A stretch of DNA of 64,000 nucleotides from positions 124,001 through 188,000 of the forward strand of contig CANQIB010000002.1 in the NCBI GenBank assembly GCA_947623915.1. The letters run 5' to 3'. The notes beneath the pieces were generated by a model. That model was given only the letters and a program-made list of their open reading frames with translations. It searched no databases and was not told the DNA's origin. The position numbers and the translations under genes were made by a program. Positions 7,528 through 15,280 of the stretch are shown one piece after another; positions within the stretch are counted from its first letter, which is position 1, and every line of letters begins with the position of its first letter. Source of the DNA: an uncultured Ruminiclostridium sp. (lineage in GTDB: Bacteria > Bacillota > Clostridia > Oscillospirales > Ruminococcaceae).

Positions 7528-7539
7528 GAGGAATTTATC

Positions 7540-8880
7540 ATGACCAGAGATGTAAACAGCAAATATTGGGACGAGGAGCTGGAGACGCTGCCGCGAGAGG
7601 AGCTGGAAAAGAGACAGCTCACAGACCTCAAGGAAATCGTAAAGTTCGCATACGACAATGCGCCTTACTACAAGCGCTCGTTCGACGCGGCGGGAGTAAA
7701 GCCGGAGGATATCAAAACGCTGAAAGATATTCAGAAATTCCCTTTTATCGACAAGAAAACGCAGTGCGATACGCAGGGAGTCGGCTCTTTCCTCGGCGAG
7801 CTTTGCGCCGTTCCTGAGGAAGACGTCATCTTTATTTCCACTTCTTCCGGCTCCACCGGAGTGCCGACCATGAGCCCGTTTACCAAGCAGGATTTCGATG
7901 AATTTCAGGACACGGAGAGCCGATGGTTCTGGCAGGTGGGTATGCGTCAGAATGACCGCTATGTCCATGCGCTGAACTTTTCGCTGTATGTCGGAGGGCC
8001 GGATGTTATCGGCGCACAAAATCTCGGCGCACTGTGTATCTGGGGCGGAACGCTTCCCAGCGAGCGGTTATTGTTTGTACTGAAGACATATCAGCCGACC
8101 GTGATCTGGACCTCTCCGTCCTATGCGTGGCAGCTTGGCGAAAAAGCGCTCAAAAGCGGCATAGACCCCAAAAAGGATCTGAATATCAAAAAAATTATCG
8201 TGGCGGGCGAACTGGGAGGTTCTATTGAGGCGACGAGAAAAGCGATCGAAGATCTGTGGGGCGCGGAAGTATATGACTTCTACGGCTTGTCGGATATTTT
8301 CGGCGCTTGCGCGGCAATGTGTGAAGCAAAAGACGGACTGCATATCGCGGAAAATCATATTTTGGTGGAAACGGTGGATATACATACGGGCGAAGTCCTC
8401 GAACCGGGACAGGTCGGCGAGTTGGTGTTCACTACACTTCGCAAGCACGCCCGTCCGCTTATCAGGTTCCGCACGGGTGATATAGGTTGGATAGATAATA
8501 CCCCTTGCTCCTGCGGGCGTACCCATGGCAGGATACATATCAACGGCAGAAAAGACGATATGTTTATCGTATCGGCGGTAAATGTGTTCCCCAGCGACAT
8601 TGAGGCGGTGATACGCGAGCTTTCGGGTATCACAGGCGAATATCTTATCCGTGTTTTTGAGAAAGATTTCACCTGCAAATATTCCGTGGAAATCGAAAAG
8701 AATACGGATAATCCCGCGTCTGACGAGGAAGTGGCAAAAATCGCATCCGACGCTTTGAAAGCACGCATCGGCGTAAAACCGTATCAGGTCGTCGTGCATC
8801 CCGACGGAGGACTTAATACGCGTTCCGAGCATAAATCCAAGCGGATCATCGACGAACGCAAGCTGGAATACAATATTTGA
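7540..8880 (+). CDS. paaK: Phenylacetate-CoA ligase family (PaaK-like) adenylate-forming enzyme
   Basis: A 446-residue PaaK-type ligase preceded by GGAGG. The AMP-binding loop is STSSGSTGVPT near 105-115; DFYGLSDIFGACAAM, RFRTGDIGWI, the CSCGRTHGRI segment and the C-terminal lid with GRKDDMFIVSAVNVFP follow. The family joins a carboxylate to CoA at the cost of ATP to AMP. Next to a 2-oxoacid oxidoreductase and an aminotransferase it could activate an acid made elsewhere, or handle the acyl-CoA product. The true acid is unknown; the symbol marks family membership only. Confidence 0.86.
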   Translation: MTRDVNSKYWDEELETLPREELEKRQLTDLKEIVKFAYDNAPYYKRSFDAAGVKPEDIKTLKDIQKFPFIDKKTQCDTQGVGSFLGELCAVPEEDVIFISTSSGSTGVPTMSPFTKQDFDEFQDTESRWFWQVGMRQNDRYVHALNFSLYVGGPDVIGAQNLGALCIWGGTLPSERLLFVLKTYQPTVIWTSPSYAWQLGEKALKSGIDPKKDLNIKKIIVAGELGGSIEATRKAIEDLWGAEVYDFYGLSDIFGACAAMCEAKDGLHIAENHILVETVDIHTGEVLEPGQVGELVFTTLRKHARPLIRFRTGDIGWIDNTPCSCGRTHGRIHINGRKDDMFIVSAVNVFPSDIEAVIRELSGITGEYLIRVFEKDFTCKYSVEIEKNTDNPASDEEVAKIASDALKARIGVKPYQVVVHPDGGLNTRSEHKSKRIIDERKLEYNI

Positions 8881-8894
8881 TCGGAGGTTACAAG

Positions 8895-10061
8895 GTGCCT
8901 ACCCTATCAAACAGAACAGAAACTTTTACGGATTCGGTGATCCGCCGCATGACGCGGGTGTCCTTGAAATACGGCGCTGTAAATTTATCTCAGGGATTTC
9001 CTGATTTTGAACCGCCAAAGGAAATACTCGAACGTTTGGCTCAGGTGACAAAAGAAGATTTCCACCAGTATTCCATCACATGGGGTGCGCAAAATTTTCG
9101 AGAAGCGCTCGCCGAAAAACAATCGCGGCTCATGGGAAGAACTATCGACCCTAATGGGGAGATAGTGGTTACCTGCGGCAGTACCGAGGCAATGATGGCG
9201 GCTATGATGACGGTTGCCGATCCCGGCGACAAGGTAATAGTATTTTCACCGTTTTACGAAAATTACGGCGCGGACGCTGTCCTCTCCGGCGCGGAGCCCA
9301 TCTATGTGCCGTTGGTCCCTCCCGACTTCGGATTTGATCCCGAAGTCTTGGAGGCAGCGTTCAAGCAGCACCCCAAAGCGCTCATCTTATGCAATCCCTC
9401 TAATCCGTGCGGAAAGGTCTTTACCTATGAGGAATTAAGGATCATTGCGGAACTCGCGGAAAAATACGACGCGTTTGTGATCACCGATGAGGTCTATGAG
9501 CATATCGTTTATGAGCCGAATAAGCATGTGTATTTCGCGTCGCTCCCCAGAATGTGGGAACGCACGATTTCCTGCTCGTCGCTTTCAAAGACATATTCCA
9601 TTACCGGCTGGCGGCTCGGATATATCATTGCTCCGCCTAATATAATTGATACCGCCAAAAAGGTACACGATTTTCTGACGGTCGGTGCGGCTGCTCCCTT
9701 GCAGGAGGCGGCAGTCGTCGGGCTTAGGTTTGGGGACTCTTATTATGAGAATCTCAGGGAAGAATATACCCGAAAGCGGGATCTCTTCCTGAAAGGGCTT
9801 GACGATATCGGGATCGTTCACACCGTTCCGCAAGGGGCATACTATGTCCTGCTTGATATCTCCGAATTCGGATACGAAAGCGACCTAGCTTTCTGTGAGA
9901 CACTGGCAGAAAAAGTGGGCGTGGGAGCTGTCCCAGGGTCCGGCTTTTTCCGTGAACCGATCAACCATTTGATCCGCCTTCATTTTGCGAAAAAAGAGGA
10001 AACGCTTTTGGAAGCGCTAAATCGCTTGGAAGACATACGTCATAAGATTTTAGTAAAGTGA
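8895..10061 (+). CDS. PLP-dependent class I aminotransferase
   Basis: A 388-residue fold-type I aminotransferase. I chose GTG 8895 behind GGAGG (8883-8887), giving MPTLSNRTETF. NLSQGFPDFEPP (30-41) is typical of kynurenine/glutamine-transaminase-K and methionine aminotransferase (YbdL) types. NPSNPCGK is at 167-174, ITDEVYEHI near 196-204 and the Schiff-base lysine is Lys232 in SSLSKTYSITGWRLGY. It probably converts an aromatic or sulfur amino acid to the 2-oxoacid used by the PorCDAB enzyme. It is the last gene of the operon; hairpins follow from 10099. Confidence 0.88.
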   Translation: MPTLSNRTETFTDSVIRRMTRVSLKYGAVNLSQGFPDFEPPKEILERLAQVTKEDFHQYSITWGAQNFREALAEKQSRLMGRTIDPNGEIVVTCGSTEAMMAAMMTVADPGDKVIVFSPFYENYGADAVLSGAEPIYVPLVPPDFGFDPEVLEAAFKQHPKALILCNPSNPCGKVFTYEELRIIAELAEKYDAFVITDEVYEHIVYEPNKHVYFASLPRMWERTISCSSLSKTYSITGWRLGYIIAPPNIIDTAKKVHDFLTVGAAAPLQEAAVVGLRFGDSYYENLREEYTRKRDLFLKGLDDIGIVHTVPQGAYYVLLDISEFGYESDLAFCETLAEKVGVGAVPGSGFFREPINHLIRLHFAKKEETLLEALNRLEDIRHKILVK

Positions 10062-10098
10062 CTTTTTGAACAACAGGGAATACGATCGATAAAGAAAC

Positions 10099-10120
10099 AC
10101 CCCGCCTATAGAGGCGGGGT
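10099..10120 (+). terminator. Hairpin after the aminotransferase gene
   Basis: ACCCCGCCT (10099-10107), loop ATAG, AGGCGGGGT (10112-10120): a perfect 9-bp GC-rich stem 38 bases past the operon's last stop. No T run follows, so it may stabilise the 3' end rather than terminate alone. Confidence 0.5.
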
Positions 10121-10156
10121 CAGACTGTAGAAAAAGGTCAATATAACTTAGGCAAG

Positions 10157-10477
10157 ATGTCCCCTGCCGCGTATAGCGGCGGGGGACATTTCGTAATCAG
10201 CAGGTGGACACAATCCCCCTTGCTGATTACTTAGTGCGGCTGTTGCCGCACCTTGCCACGTTAAATGACGAGGCAAGCCCCTTATTGAAAGCGGAAGGAA
10301 AGAGTTGAGTTTAAAACTGTCCGCCTTCGGCGGAAAGTTTGAATGAGAAAACTGTCCGCCGTTCGGCGGAAAGTTCACGGGGAAAACCATCAGGGTTTTC
10401 ACCCTCAAGTTTGATAAGAGCCGCGCAAAGCTGGCGGCAGCAACCAATTTTTAAAGCATTAAAAATGGGTTAATCGA
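10157..10477. other. Hairpin-dense non-coding stretch
   Basis: Consecutive stem-loops fill this stretch: 10157-10189 (14 bp, one G-T), 10193-10230 (10 bp), 10234-10251 (7 bp, loop TGTT), 10252-10277 (6 bp), and two look-alike hairpins at 10315-10339 and 10350-10375. In these two, AACT and TCCGCC pair with GGCGGA and AGTT around loops TTC and GTTC. Another stem pairs GAAAACC with GGTTTTC near 10382-10400. An open frame on the minus strand here shows no ribosome site and only follows the palindromes. It could be one structured RNA or a mosaic of palindromic repeats; I can match it to no named RNA family. Confidence 0.5.
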
Positions 10478-10508
10478 GCTAGACTCTTAGGCAGTCTAGC
10501 CGATTTTT
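10478..10508 (+). terminator. Rho-independent terminator
   Basis: GCTAGACT (10478-10485) pairs with AGTCTAGC (10493-10500) around a seven-base loop, followed by CGATTTTT. It would end any plus-strand transcript crossing the hairpin-dense stretch. Confidence 0.65.
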
Positions 10509-10558
10509 GCAGCTTGTCGGGAAATCCGACCGTAGGGAGGGTTTTTCGACAAGCTGAA
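10509..10558. repeat. Dispersed palindromic repeat, copy 1
   Basis: CAGCTTGTCG...CGACAAGCTG is the outer stem of an imperfect hairpin. Nearly the same sequence occurs at 48284-48334. Differences between copies (GGGTTTTT versus GGATTTTCC arms) mostly preserve pairing, often through G-T pairs. Both copies lie at the 3' side of a plus-strand operon and directly before another short hairpin. Confidence 0.75.
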
Positions 10559-10581
10559 CAGGTCAGCCTTTGGCTGACCTG
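10559..10581 (-). terminator. Terminator hairpin of the mannanase/epimerase operon
   Basis: CAGGTCAGCC, loop TTT, GGCTGACCTG: a perfect 10-bp stem 15 bases beyond the epimerase stop on the minus strand. No clear T run follows on either strand, so direction is inferred from position. Confidence 0.5.
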
Positions 10582-10595
10582 CTATATATTTGATG

Positions 10596-11450
10596 TTATT
10601 CGGCGGAGATCGTCATTTTATAGCGTTTCGTGCCTTTATACGGCAGGGACTGTATTCCGCGCTTATGAGCGAATACGCCGTCGTCTGTGTCGTAATCGTC
10701 GCAGCCGCACCACGGTTCTATACAAAGGAAAGGCGCGCGTTTTCCCGCCGGAGTCCACAGACCGAGCGTTTCAAAACCGTCAAAGGCTATCGAAGCGAGC
10801 GTTTTCCTTCCCTCGATAAACGTTACCTTACGGGAGCGCAGAGCGTCGAAATACACGACGTCCTCGTCAAACATACCGTAGTCAAGACTGAGCCGCATGG
10901 CGTTGTTTAGCCGCTCGATACGCCTGCCGTCCTCAAACAGCCCGTCGGCGTTTTTGACCGGCGTGGCGGCTTTTTCCCGTTTTTCAAACCGTATTTCGCA
11001 GTTGTCCAAGTTGCCGCACGCCAAAGCAGGGTGTGCCCCGATACAGTAATATATCGTTCCTTTGTCGAGATTGTTGACAAGATAGCCTATTTCCAGCGCG
11101 GAGGGGGTGAGGTGATAGGTAATGCCGAGCTGGCATTTAAAAGGATATTCGCCCGCCGTCGGGTTGTAAGTGCAGTACATTACCGCGTCGGAGTCTCCCC
11201 GTGCGTGAACGGTAAATTCCCTGTCCCGCATAAACCCGTGCTTAGAGATATTCACCTCTTTGTTTTCTATGACGGTCTTGCCGTCCCTGAGGTTTCCTAT
11301 CATGGGAAACAGGACGGGGGAAGATTTGTTCCAATACTTGCCGTCCGTTTGCCAAATAAGCTCTCTGCCGCCGATGATAAGACTTTTCAGCTCCGCTCCG
11401 TGTGAAAGGATAACGGCGCTGCTGTTACCGTTAGATAATTTTATCTCCAT
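10596..11450 (-). CDS. Aldose 1-epimerase (mutarotase) family protein
   Basis: A 284-residue mutarotase-like protein (GalM/LacX group). The beta-sandwich begins ILSHGAELKSLIIGGRELIW and has SPVLFPMIGNLRDG, SKHGFMRDREF, CIGAHPAL with the catalytic His region, and a C-terminal FLCIEPWCGC containing the expected Glu. It interconverts anomers of free sugars or acts on a related sugar. It follows the GH26 gene by 11 bases with AAGGAG inside the junction, so it probably handles sugars released from mannan. Confidence 0.85.
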   Translation of the reverse strand: MEIKLSNGNSSAVILSHGAELKSLIIGGRELIWQTDGKYWNKSSPVLFPMIGNLRDGKTVIENKEVNISKHGFMRDREFTVHARGDSDAVMYCTYNPTAGEYPFKCQLGITYHLTPSALEIGYLVNNLDKGTIYYCIGAHPALACGNLDNCEIRFEKREKAATPVKNADGLFEDGRRIERLNNAMRLSLDYGMFDEDVVYFDALRSRKVTFIEGRKTLASIAFDGFETLGLWTPAGKRAPFLCIEPWCGCDDYDTDDGVFAHKRGIQSLPYKGTKRYKMTISAE

Positions 11451-11461
11451 AACGGCGCTCC

Positions 11462-12787
11462 TTATTCTTCGGGCGATTCGTCCAAATATCCTGTCAGCTT
11501 GGACTGAGCTATCTCCTTGTTGAGGTTATTGAACCGCCAAAGTCTGATATGTTCGGGAATGTATTTTTCCGTACCGTCCCAATCCGGCAGCTCGCTCAGC
11601 GTGATGACGTTTTCCGACGCGTATATCTTTTTGAGCATATCGGCGGAGATACGGTTTTCGTTTACGGTGGGAGTTCCTCCCAGCTCGGTGATTATCATGC
11701 CGCTCGACGTTGCGTTGCACACAAAGTCACCGTACCACGGCATAAAGTAAAGCCATTTTGCCTCGCTGTTTTCCGCAAATACCTCCGCGTCGTCGGGAAT
11801 GTACCCACATTCGCTTATGGTAGCCATCTTGCTTTCGTCCATTATCTTGGCGAGAGTCTTATACTGCGTTACCTGTGCGGAATGATCCTCGCTGTTCGGA
11901 TATATGTCCATTCCGGCTATGTCGTAGGTGTTGGGGTTTACCGCGGTGGCGGAATTCTGACCGTTCCATACCCAGATAAGGTTGGTCAGCTTGTGGTAGT
12001 TCTCAAGACGGTCGAATACCATGTACCACAGCTTCTGATAAAGCTGTTTTTCAAATCCCTCTCTCGACTGTCCCCACCAGAACCATTGTCCGTTAGCTTC
12101 ATGCAGAGGTCTCCATATGACCGGCACTCCTGCTGCCTCCAGCTTTTGCAGCTGCAACGCTACCGTGTCGATGTCCTTTATAACTACCTCGTACTCCTTT
12201 GTGCCGGGAGTTACGGCGTTTTCAAGGCTGAAGTTCTTTATCTCGTCGGAGTAGAACACTATCGCGGTGGAATCCTCCACGTCTATATCCATAGGTACTT
12301 TCCAATGCCAGCAAAATGCTACGATACCGTTTTGCTGAGTATGCCACTTGATGGCTTCTTCTATCTGATAATCGTTTTCGGCTTGATTGCCGGTGGAGAA
12401 TATCATGTCAAATCCCTTTATAGCGGGGAGATCGCCGGTCTGCGTGTAGTATAAAATATCCTCATACTGCGCGGAATCAAACATTTGCTGTCCGGCAATT
12501 ATTTTCTTGCCGTAATTTTCCTTTAAGAAGTTGAACAATTTTACGGTTTCTTCATTGGCGTTTTTAGATACCGGCTTACTACCGTCTACCGGCTGAGCCT
12601 CAAGCTCTTCTATAAGCGCGTCGACGTCCGTCTGATAGGAAAGCGCCACGTCCATATCGACTTCGCCGTTTTCGTCAACGGCTACCGGATGCTGTGAAAA
12701 CGAGCCGGTCGCCGATGAACCGGAGTCGCACGCCGTTGCGCTAAGCAGTATGCTTAACGCCATTATTCCTGTAAGCAGCTTTTTCAT
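11462..12787 (-). CDS. GH26 beta-mannanase, lipoprotein
   Basis: A 441-residue GH26 enzyme. The signal ends in a lipobox (ATAC, Cys20), so it is anchored outside the membrane. The catalytic domain spans about 80-435. WRPLHEANGQWFWWG carries the acid/base Glu230; ISECGYIPD carries the nucleophile Glu326; FCWHWKVP and WVWNGQ line the site. No carbohydrate-binding module is present. It would cut beta-1,4-mannan to oligosaccharides near the cell surface. Promoter at 12839-12867; first gene of a two-gene operon with the epimerase. Confidence 0.93.
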   Translation of the reverse strand: MKKLLTGIMALSILLSATACDSGSSATGSFSQHPVAVDENGEVDMDVALSYQTDVDALIEELEAQPVDGSKPVSKNANEETVKLFNFLKENYGKKIIAGQQMFDSAQYEDILYYTQTGDLPAIKGFDMIFSTGNQAENDYQIEEAIKWHTQQNGIVAFCWHWKVPMDIDVEDSTAIVFYSDEIKNFSLENAVTPGTKEYEVVIKDIDTVALQLQKLEAAGVPVIWRPLHEANGQWFWWGQSREGFEKQLYQKLWYMVFDRLENYHKLTNLIWVWNGQNSATAVNPNTYDIAGMDIYPNSEDHSAQVTQYKTLAKIMDESKMATISECGYIPDDAEVFAENSEAKWLYFMPWYGDFVCNATSSGMIITELGGTPTVNENRISADMLKKIYASENVITLSELPDWDGTEKYIPEHIRLWRFNNLNKEIAQSKLTGYLDESPEE

Positions 12788-12838
12788 TTTTTTGTCCTTT
12801 CGTTAGGAAAAATTATGCGCACATTCGCACTTATAAAC

Positions 12839-12867
12839 AGTATATCACAATTTGCTTATTTTGTCAA
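12839..12867 (-). promoter_or_regulatory. Promoter of the GH26 operon
   Basis: On the minus strand TTGACA (12867-12862), 17-base spacer, TATACT (12844-12839), about 45 bases before the predicted start point to ATG distance ends at 12787. Confidence 0.72.
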
Positions 12868-12892
12868 TCAGCCGCGGCAGGCTGTTTACAAT

Positions 12893-12923
12893 AAAAAAAT
12901 CCCGTCTGTTAAAAACAGACGGG
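12893..12923 (-). terminator. Terminator of the HPr-like gene pair
   Basis: AACAGACGGG/CCCGTCTGTT, 10-bp stem with loop AAA (12901-12923), followed on the minus strand by ATTTTTTTAT. It lies 22 bases past the stop of the first HPr-like gene. Confidence 0.85.
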
Positions 12924-12945
12924 GTCTCATAGCTTTACCTTAGCT

Positions 12946-13176
12946 TTAATTTACGATGTACTTGTCTATTGCCGCAAGGAACTCGTCACATTCGTCGGAG
13001 TGGATGCGCAGCTCAAGCGGCTTGGAAAGGTCCAGAGAGAATATTCCCATTATGGACTTTGCGTCGATGGCATATCTGCCGCTTACGACGTCCACATCAT
13101 AATCGCACTTGGTAACGGTGCTTACAAACTTCTTTACATCGTCGATGGTATTGATCTCGATATTTACTGTTTTCAT
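12946..13176 (-). CDS. HPr-like protein without the active-site His (paralog A)
   Basis: A 76-residue protein starting at ATG 13176 behind AAGGAG (13186-13191); the ATG seven codons upstream lacks such a site. The C-terminal half IDAKSIMGIFSLDLSKPLEL matches the HPr regulatory helix with Ser41 at the place of HPr Ser46. The loop that carries phospho-His15 in HPr (G-[IL]-H-A-R-P) is absent: NTIDDVKKFVSTV stands there. It is therefore unlikely to pass phosphate in the PTS but could be a Crh-like regulatory partner. A paralog lies 71 bases upstream. Confidence 0.72.
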   Translation of the reverse strand: MKTVNIEINTIDDVKKFVSTVTKCDYDVDVVSGRYAIDAKSIMGIFSLDLSKPLELRIHSDECDEFLAAIDKYIVN

Positions 13177-13247
13177 ATTCTTTTTCTCCTTTTTCATAAA
13201 TACTCGACGGTACGGATAGATCGCAGACAGCTTATCCGTGACTGCCG

Positions 13248-13475
13248 TCAGGCTATAAACTTCTTTATTTTTTCAACTAACACGTCGGAATCTTCACCGT
13301 GAACGGTGAGCTTTAATTCCTTGGAAAGGTCAAGACTGAACAACCCCATTATTGATTTTGCGTCAACGACGTACTTGCCGACAGTTATGTCGCAGTCGTA
13401 ATCGTATCCGTTCACAATGTTTACAAATTCTTTAACATCGTTGATGGCCGTCAGCTTAATATTGATTTCTGTCAT
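13248..13475 (-). CDS. HPr-like protein without the active-site His (paralog B)
   Basis: A 75-residue paralog of the gene at 12946-13176. I start it at ATG 13475 behind AAAGGAG; longer readings lack a ribosome site. VDAKSIMGLFSLDLSKELKL keeps the Ser46-type site at Ser41, while the His15 loop is replaced by TAINDVKEFVNIV. It is the first gene of a two-gene unit read from the promoter at 13588-13560. The tandem duplication, and loss of His in both copies, suggests a regulatory rather than phosphotransfer job. Confidence 0.72.
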   Translation of the reverse strand: MTEINIKLTAINDVKEFVNIVNGYDYDCDITVGKYVVDAKSIMGLFSLDLSKELKLTVHGEDSDVLVEKIKKFIA

Positions 13476-13559
13476 TGATAAAATCTCCTTTCGGTAATGT
13501 ATCGCTTGGCTTGTTGCTTCGCGGTAAGGAAGATCTGCGTTTTTCCTCATCGCACCTTC

Positions 13560-13588
13560 ATAATATCAATTTGCGGACGGTAAGTCAA
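13560..13588 (-). promoter_or_regulatory. Promoter of the HPr-like pair
   Basis: Minus strand TTGACT (13588-13583), 17-base spacer, TATTAT (13565-13560). It is back to back with the mtaB promoter; 27 bases separate the two -35 boxes. Confidence 0.65.
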
Positions 13589-13615
13589 GGGTTTTTTTGC
13601 GATTTTTTAAATAAC

Positions 13616-13644
13616 TTGCAAAATTCGTAAAAAAGAATTATAAT
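13616..13644 (+). promoter_or_regulatory. Promoter of mtaB
   Basis: TTGCAA (13616-13621), 17-base spacer, TATAAT (13639-13644), about 50 bases before the likely ATG. Confidence 0.65.
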
Positions 13645-13700
13645 AAGGACAGAAGCTAAACTTGTTTAGTGAAACTGCACAAAAAAACGGTTGGTGTTTT

Positions 13701-14990
13701 ATGAAATACGCTATATGCACATTTGGGTGTAAAGTCAATCAATATGAAAGCGCGGTCATAGAAAAATCTTTAAAGGACGCGGGATTTGAAAAGTCGGAGG
13801 ACATTTTTTCCTCAGACGCGGTAATAATAAATTCCTGCTGTGTGACCGAAAACGGGGATAAAAAAGCAAAGCGGCTGCTTATGAGGATAAAGAATAACGA
13901 TCCGTCCTGTGTGACGGTGTTGGCGGGGTGCTATCCCCAGGCGTTCGGCGGGGAAGCGTCAAAGCTGGGCGCGGATATACTGGTAGGCACGGAAAACAAG
14001 GACGCCATAGCCGCCATGATAATAAAATACAAGGAAAGCGGGCAGGCATATACTTTTTCTTACGGACGGCCGACAGAGAAGTTGTATCGGGGCAACGGAC
14101 ACGCTGATATGGAAAAGACCCGCGCCTATATTAAAATAGAGGACGGATGCGACTGCTTTTGTTCATACTGTATAATCCCTTACGCGCGCGGCAGCGTCCG
14201 TTCGCGCGGTATCGCGGAGATAATTTCCGAGGCGGAATTTCAGGCGGGCTGCGGACATAAGGAGATAATACTTGTCGGGATAAATCTATCCTGTTACGGA
14301 AAGGATATAGGGCTGCGGCTTCCCGACGCGGTACACGCCGTTTGCTCGGTCGCGGGAGTGGAAAGGGTGCGCCTTTCCTCGCTTGAGCCGGAGCTGCTGA
14401 CAAGAAACGACATAGAGCGTTTCGCCGCGGAAGAAAAGCTATGCCCGCATTTTCATCTTTCGCTCCAGTCGGGCAGCGCGAAAACGCTGGAGAGAATGAA
14501 CAGGCGTTACACTCCCGCCGAATATGCCGAAACGGTCGCCATGATACGGGAATATTTCCCCGACTGTGCGATAACCACGGATATAATGGTGGGCTTTGCG
14601 GGGGAGACCGACCGAGAATTTGAGGAGAGCTGCGAGTTTGTGAAAAGTATCGGCTTTGCGGGATGTCATGTGTTCACCTACTCCGTAAGAGAGGGAACAG
14701 CCGCCGCCAAGCGCAGCGATTTTGTGCCCAAGCAGACCGCCGCGGAGCGTTACAGGATAATGAGCGGCATCGCAGCTCAGCAAAAGGCGGAATTTTTCGA
14801 GCGGCAAAAAGGACAGGTGCGTGAGGTGCTTATCCAGCGCAGGGAAAGTGCTGAATATGCAAACGGGCTTACGCCTCAGTATGTGCCGGTCAGGCTGTAC
14901 GGCAGCAGTGCCCGAAAGCACGATATAGTAAAGGTCCGTATAATCGGCGCGTGCGGCGGCGATTTCTGCGTGGGAACGGAGATAAGCTGA
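13701..14990 (+). CDS. mtaB: tRNA t6A37 methylthiotransferase MtaB
   Basis: A 429-residue radical-SAM methylthiotransferase. It opens MKYAICTFGCKVNQYESAVI, the MtaB signature; three N-terminal Cys (FGCK, NSCCV, AGCYPQ) bind one iron-sulfur cluster and CDCFCSYC binds the radical-SAM cluster. A TRAM-like domain fills the end. It adds a methylthio group to t6A37 in ANN-decoding tRNAs. The start is ATG 13701; a TTG 39 bases upstream is in frame but family N-termini favour the ATG. Monocistronic, closed by the hairpin at 14998. Confidence 0.92.
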   Translation: MKYAICTFGCKVNQYESAVIEKSLKDAGFEKSEDIFSSDAVIINSCCVTENGDKKAKRLLMRIKNNDPSCVTVLAGCYPQAFGGEASKLGADILVGTENKDAIAAMIIKYKESGQAYTFSYGRPTEKLYRGNGHADMEKTRAYIKIEDGCDCFCSYCIIPYARGSVRSRGIAEIISEAEFQAGCGHKEIILVGINLSCYGKDIGLRLPDAVHAVCSVAGVERVRLSSLEPELLTRNDIERFAAEEKLCPHFHLSLQSGSAKTLERMNRRYTPAEYAETVAMIREYFPDCAITTDIMVGFAGETDREFEESCEFVKSIGFAGCHVFTYSVREGTAAAKRSDFVPKQTAAERYRIMSGIAAQQKAEFFERQKGQVREVLIQRRESAEYANGLTPQYVPVRLYGSSARKHDIVKVRIIGACGGDFCVGTEIS

Positions 14991-14997
14991 AAGAGAT

Positions 14998-15041
14998 AAA
15001 ACAGCGCTATGTACCGTCGCAAAGGTACATAGCGCTGTTTT
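14998..15041. terminator. Bidirectional terminator between mtaB and the RHH gene
   Basis: An 18-bp perfect stem (AAAACAGCGCTATGTACC and its complement) with loop GTCGCAAA, A run on the left and T run on the right. It serves the convergent genes on both sides. Confidence 0.88.
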
Positions 15042-15064
15042 GACATAATGTCTGTTCAAAGCCG

Positions 15065-15280
15065 TCAGCTCCAGGATATTGAGAGCTTTCTGTTATTTTT
15101 TACACAATCGGATAGATACAGGTTTATAAGCGTTTGATACGGAATACCCGTATCCTCGGCTTGCTTTTTGAAAAATTCGATGGTACTGCTGTCAATATTT
15201 ATCGTAATTTGTTTTTTCAATTTTTCGGAATAAGGATTTTTTCTGGGATTAAGGCTTTTGATATCGTATTCTTCTCTCAT
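15065..15280 (-). CDS. Ribbon-helix-helix (BrnA/CopG-type) DNA-binding protein, orphan antitoxin-like
   Basis: A 71-residue protein; ATG 15280 follows AAAGGTGAG on the minus strand. After a basic N-terminus, KKQITINIDSSTIEFFKKQA forms the beta strand and first helix, and GIPYQTLINLYLSDCVKN the second helix of a ribbon-helix-helix fold, as in BrnA/CopG antitoxins. The usual toxin gene would lie next to it; no plausible toxin frame exists within 15281-15690 or downstream. It may be a solitary repressor or the survivor of a toxin-antitoxin pair. Confidence 0.7.
   Translation of the reverse strand: MREEYDIKSLNPRKNPYSEKLKKQITINIDSSTIEFFKKQAEDTGIPYQTLINLYLSDCVKNNRKLSISWS

Noticed and set aside
10148..10447. 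99-residue minus-strand ORF in the hairpin region
   Set aside because: Its sequence follows the palindromes, has no ribosome site and no recognisable domain; structured non-coding sequence explains it better.
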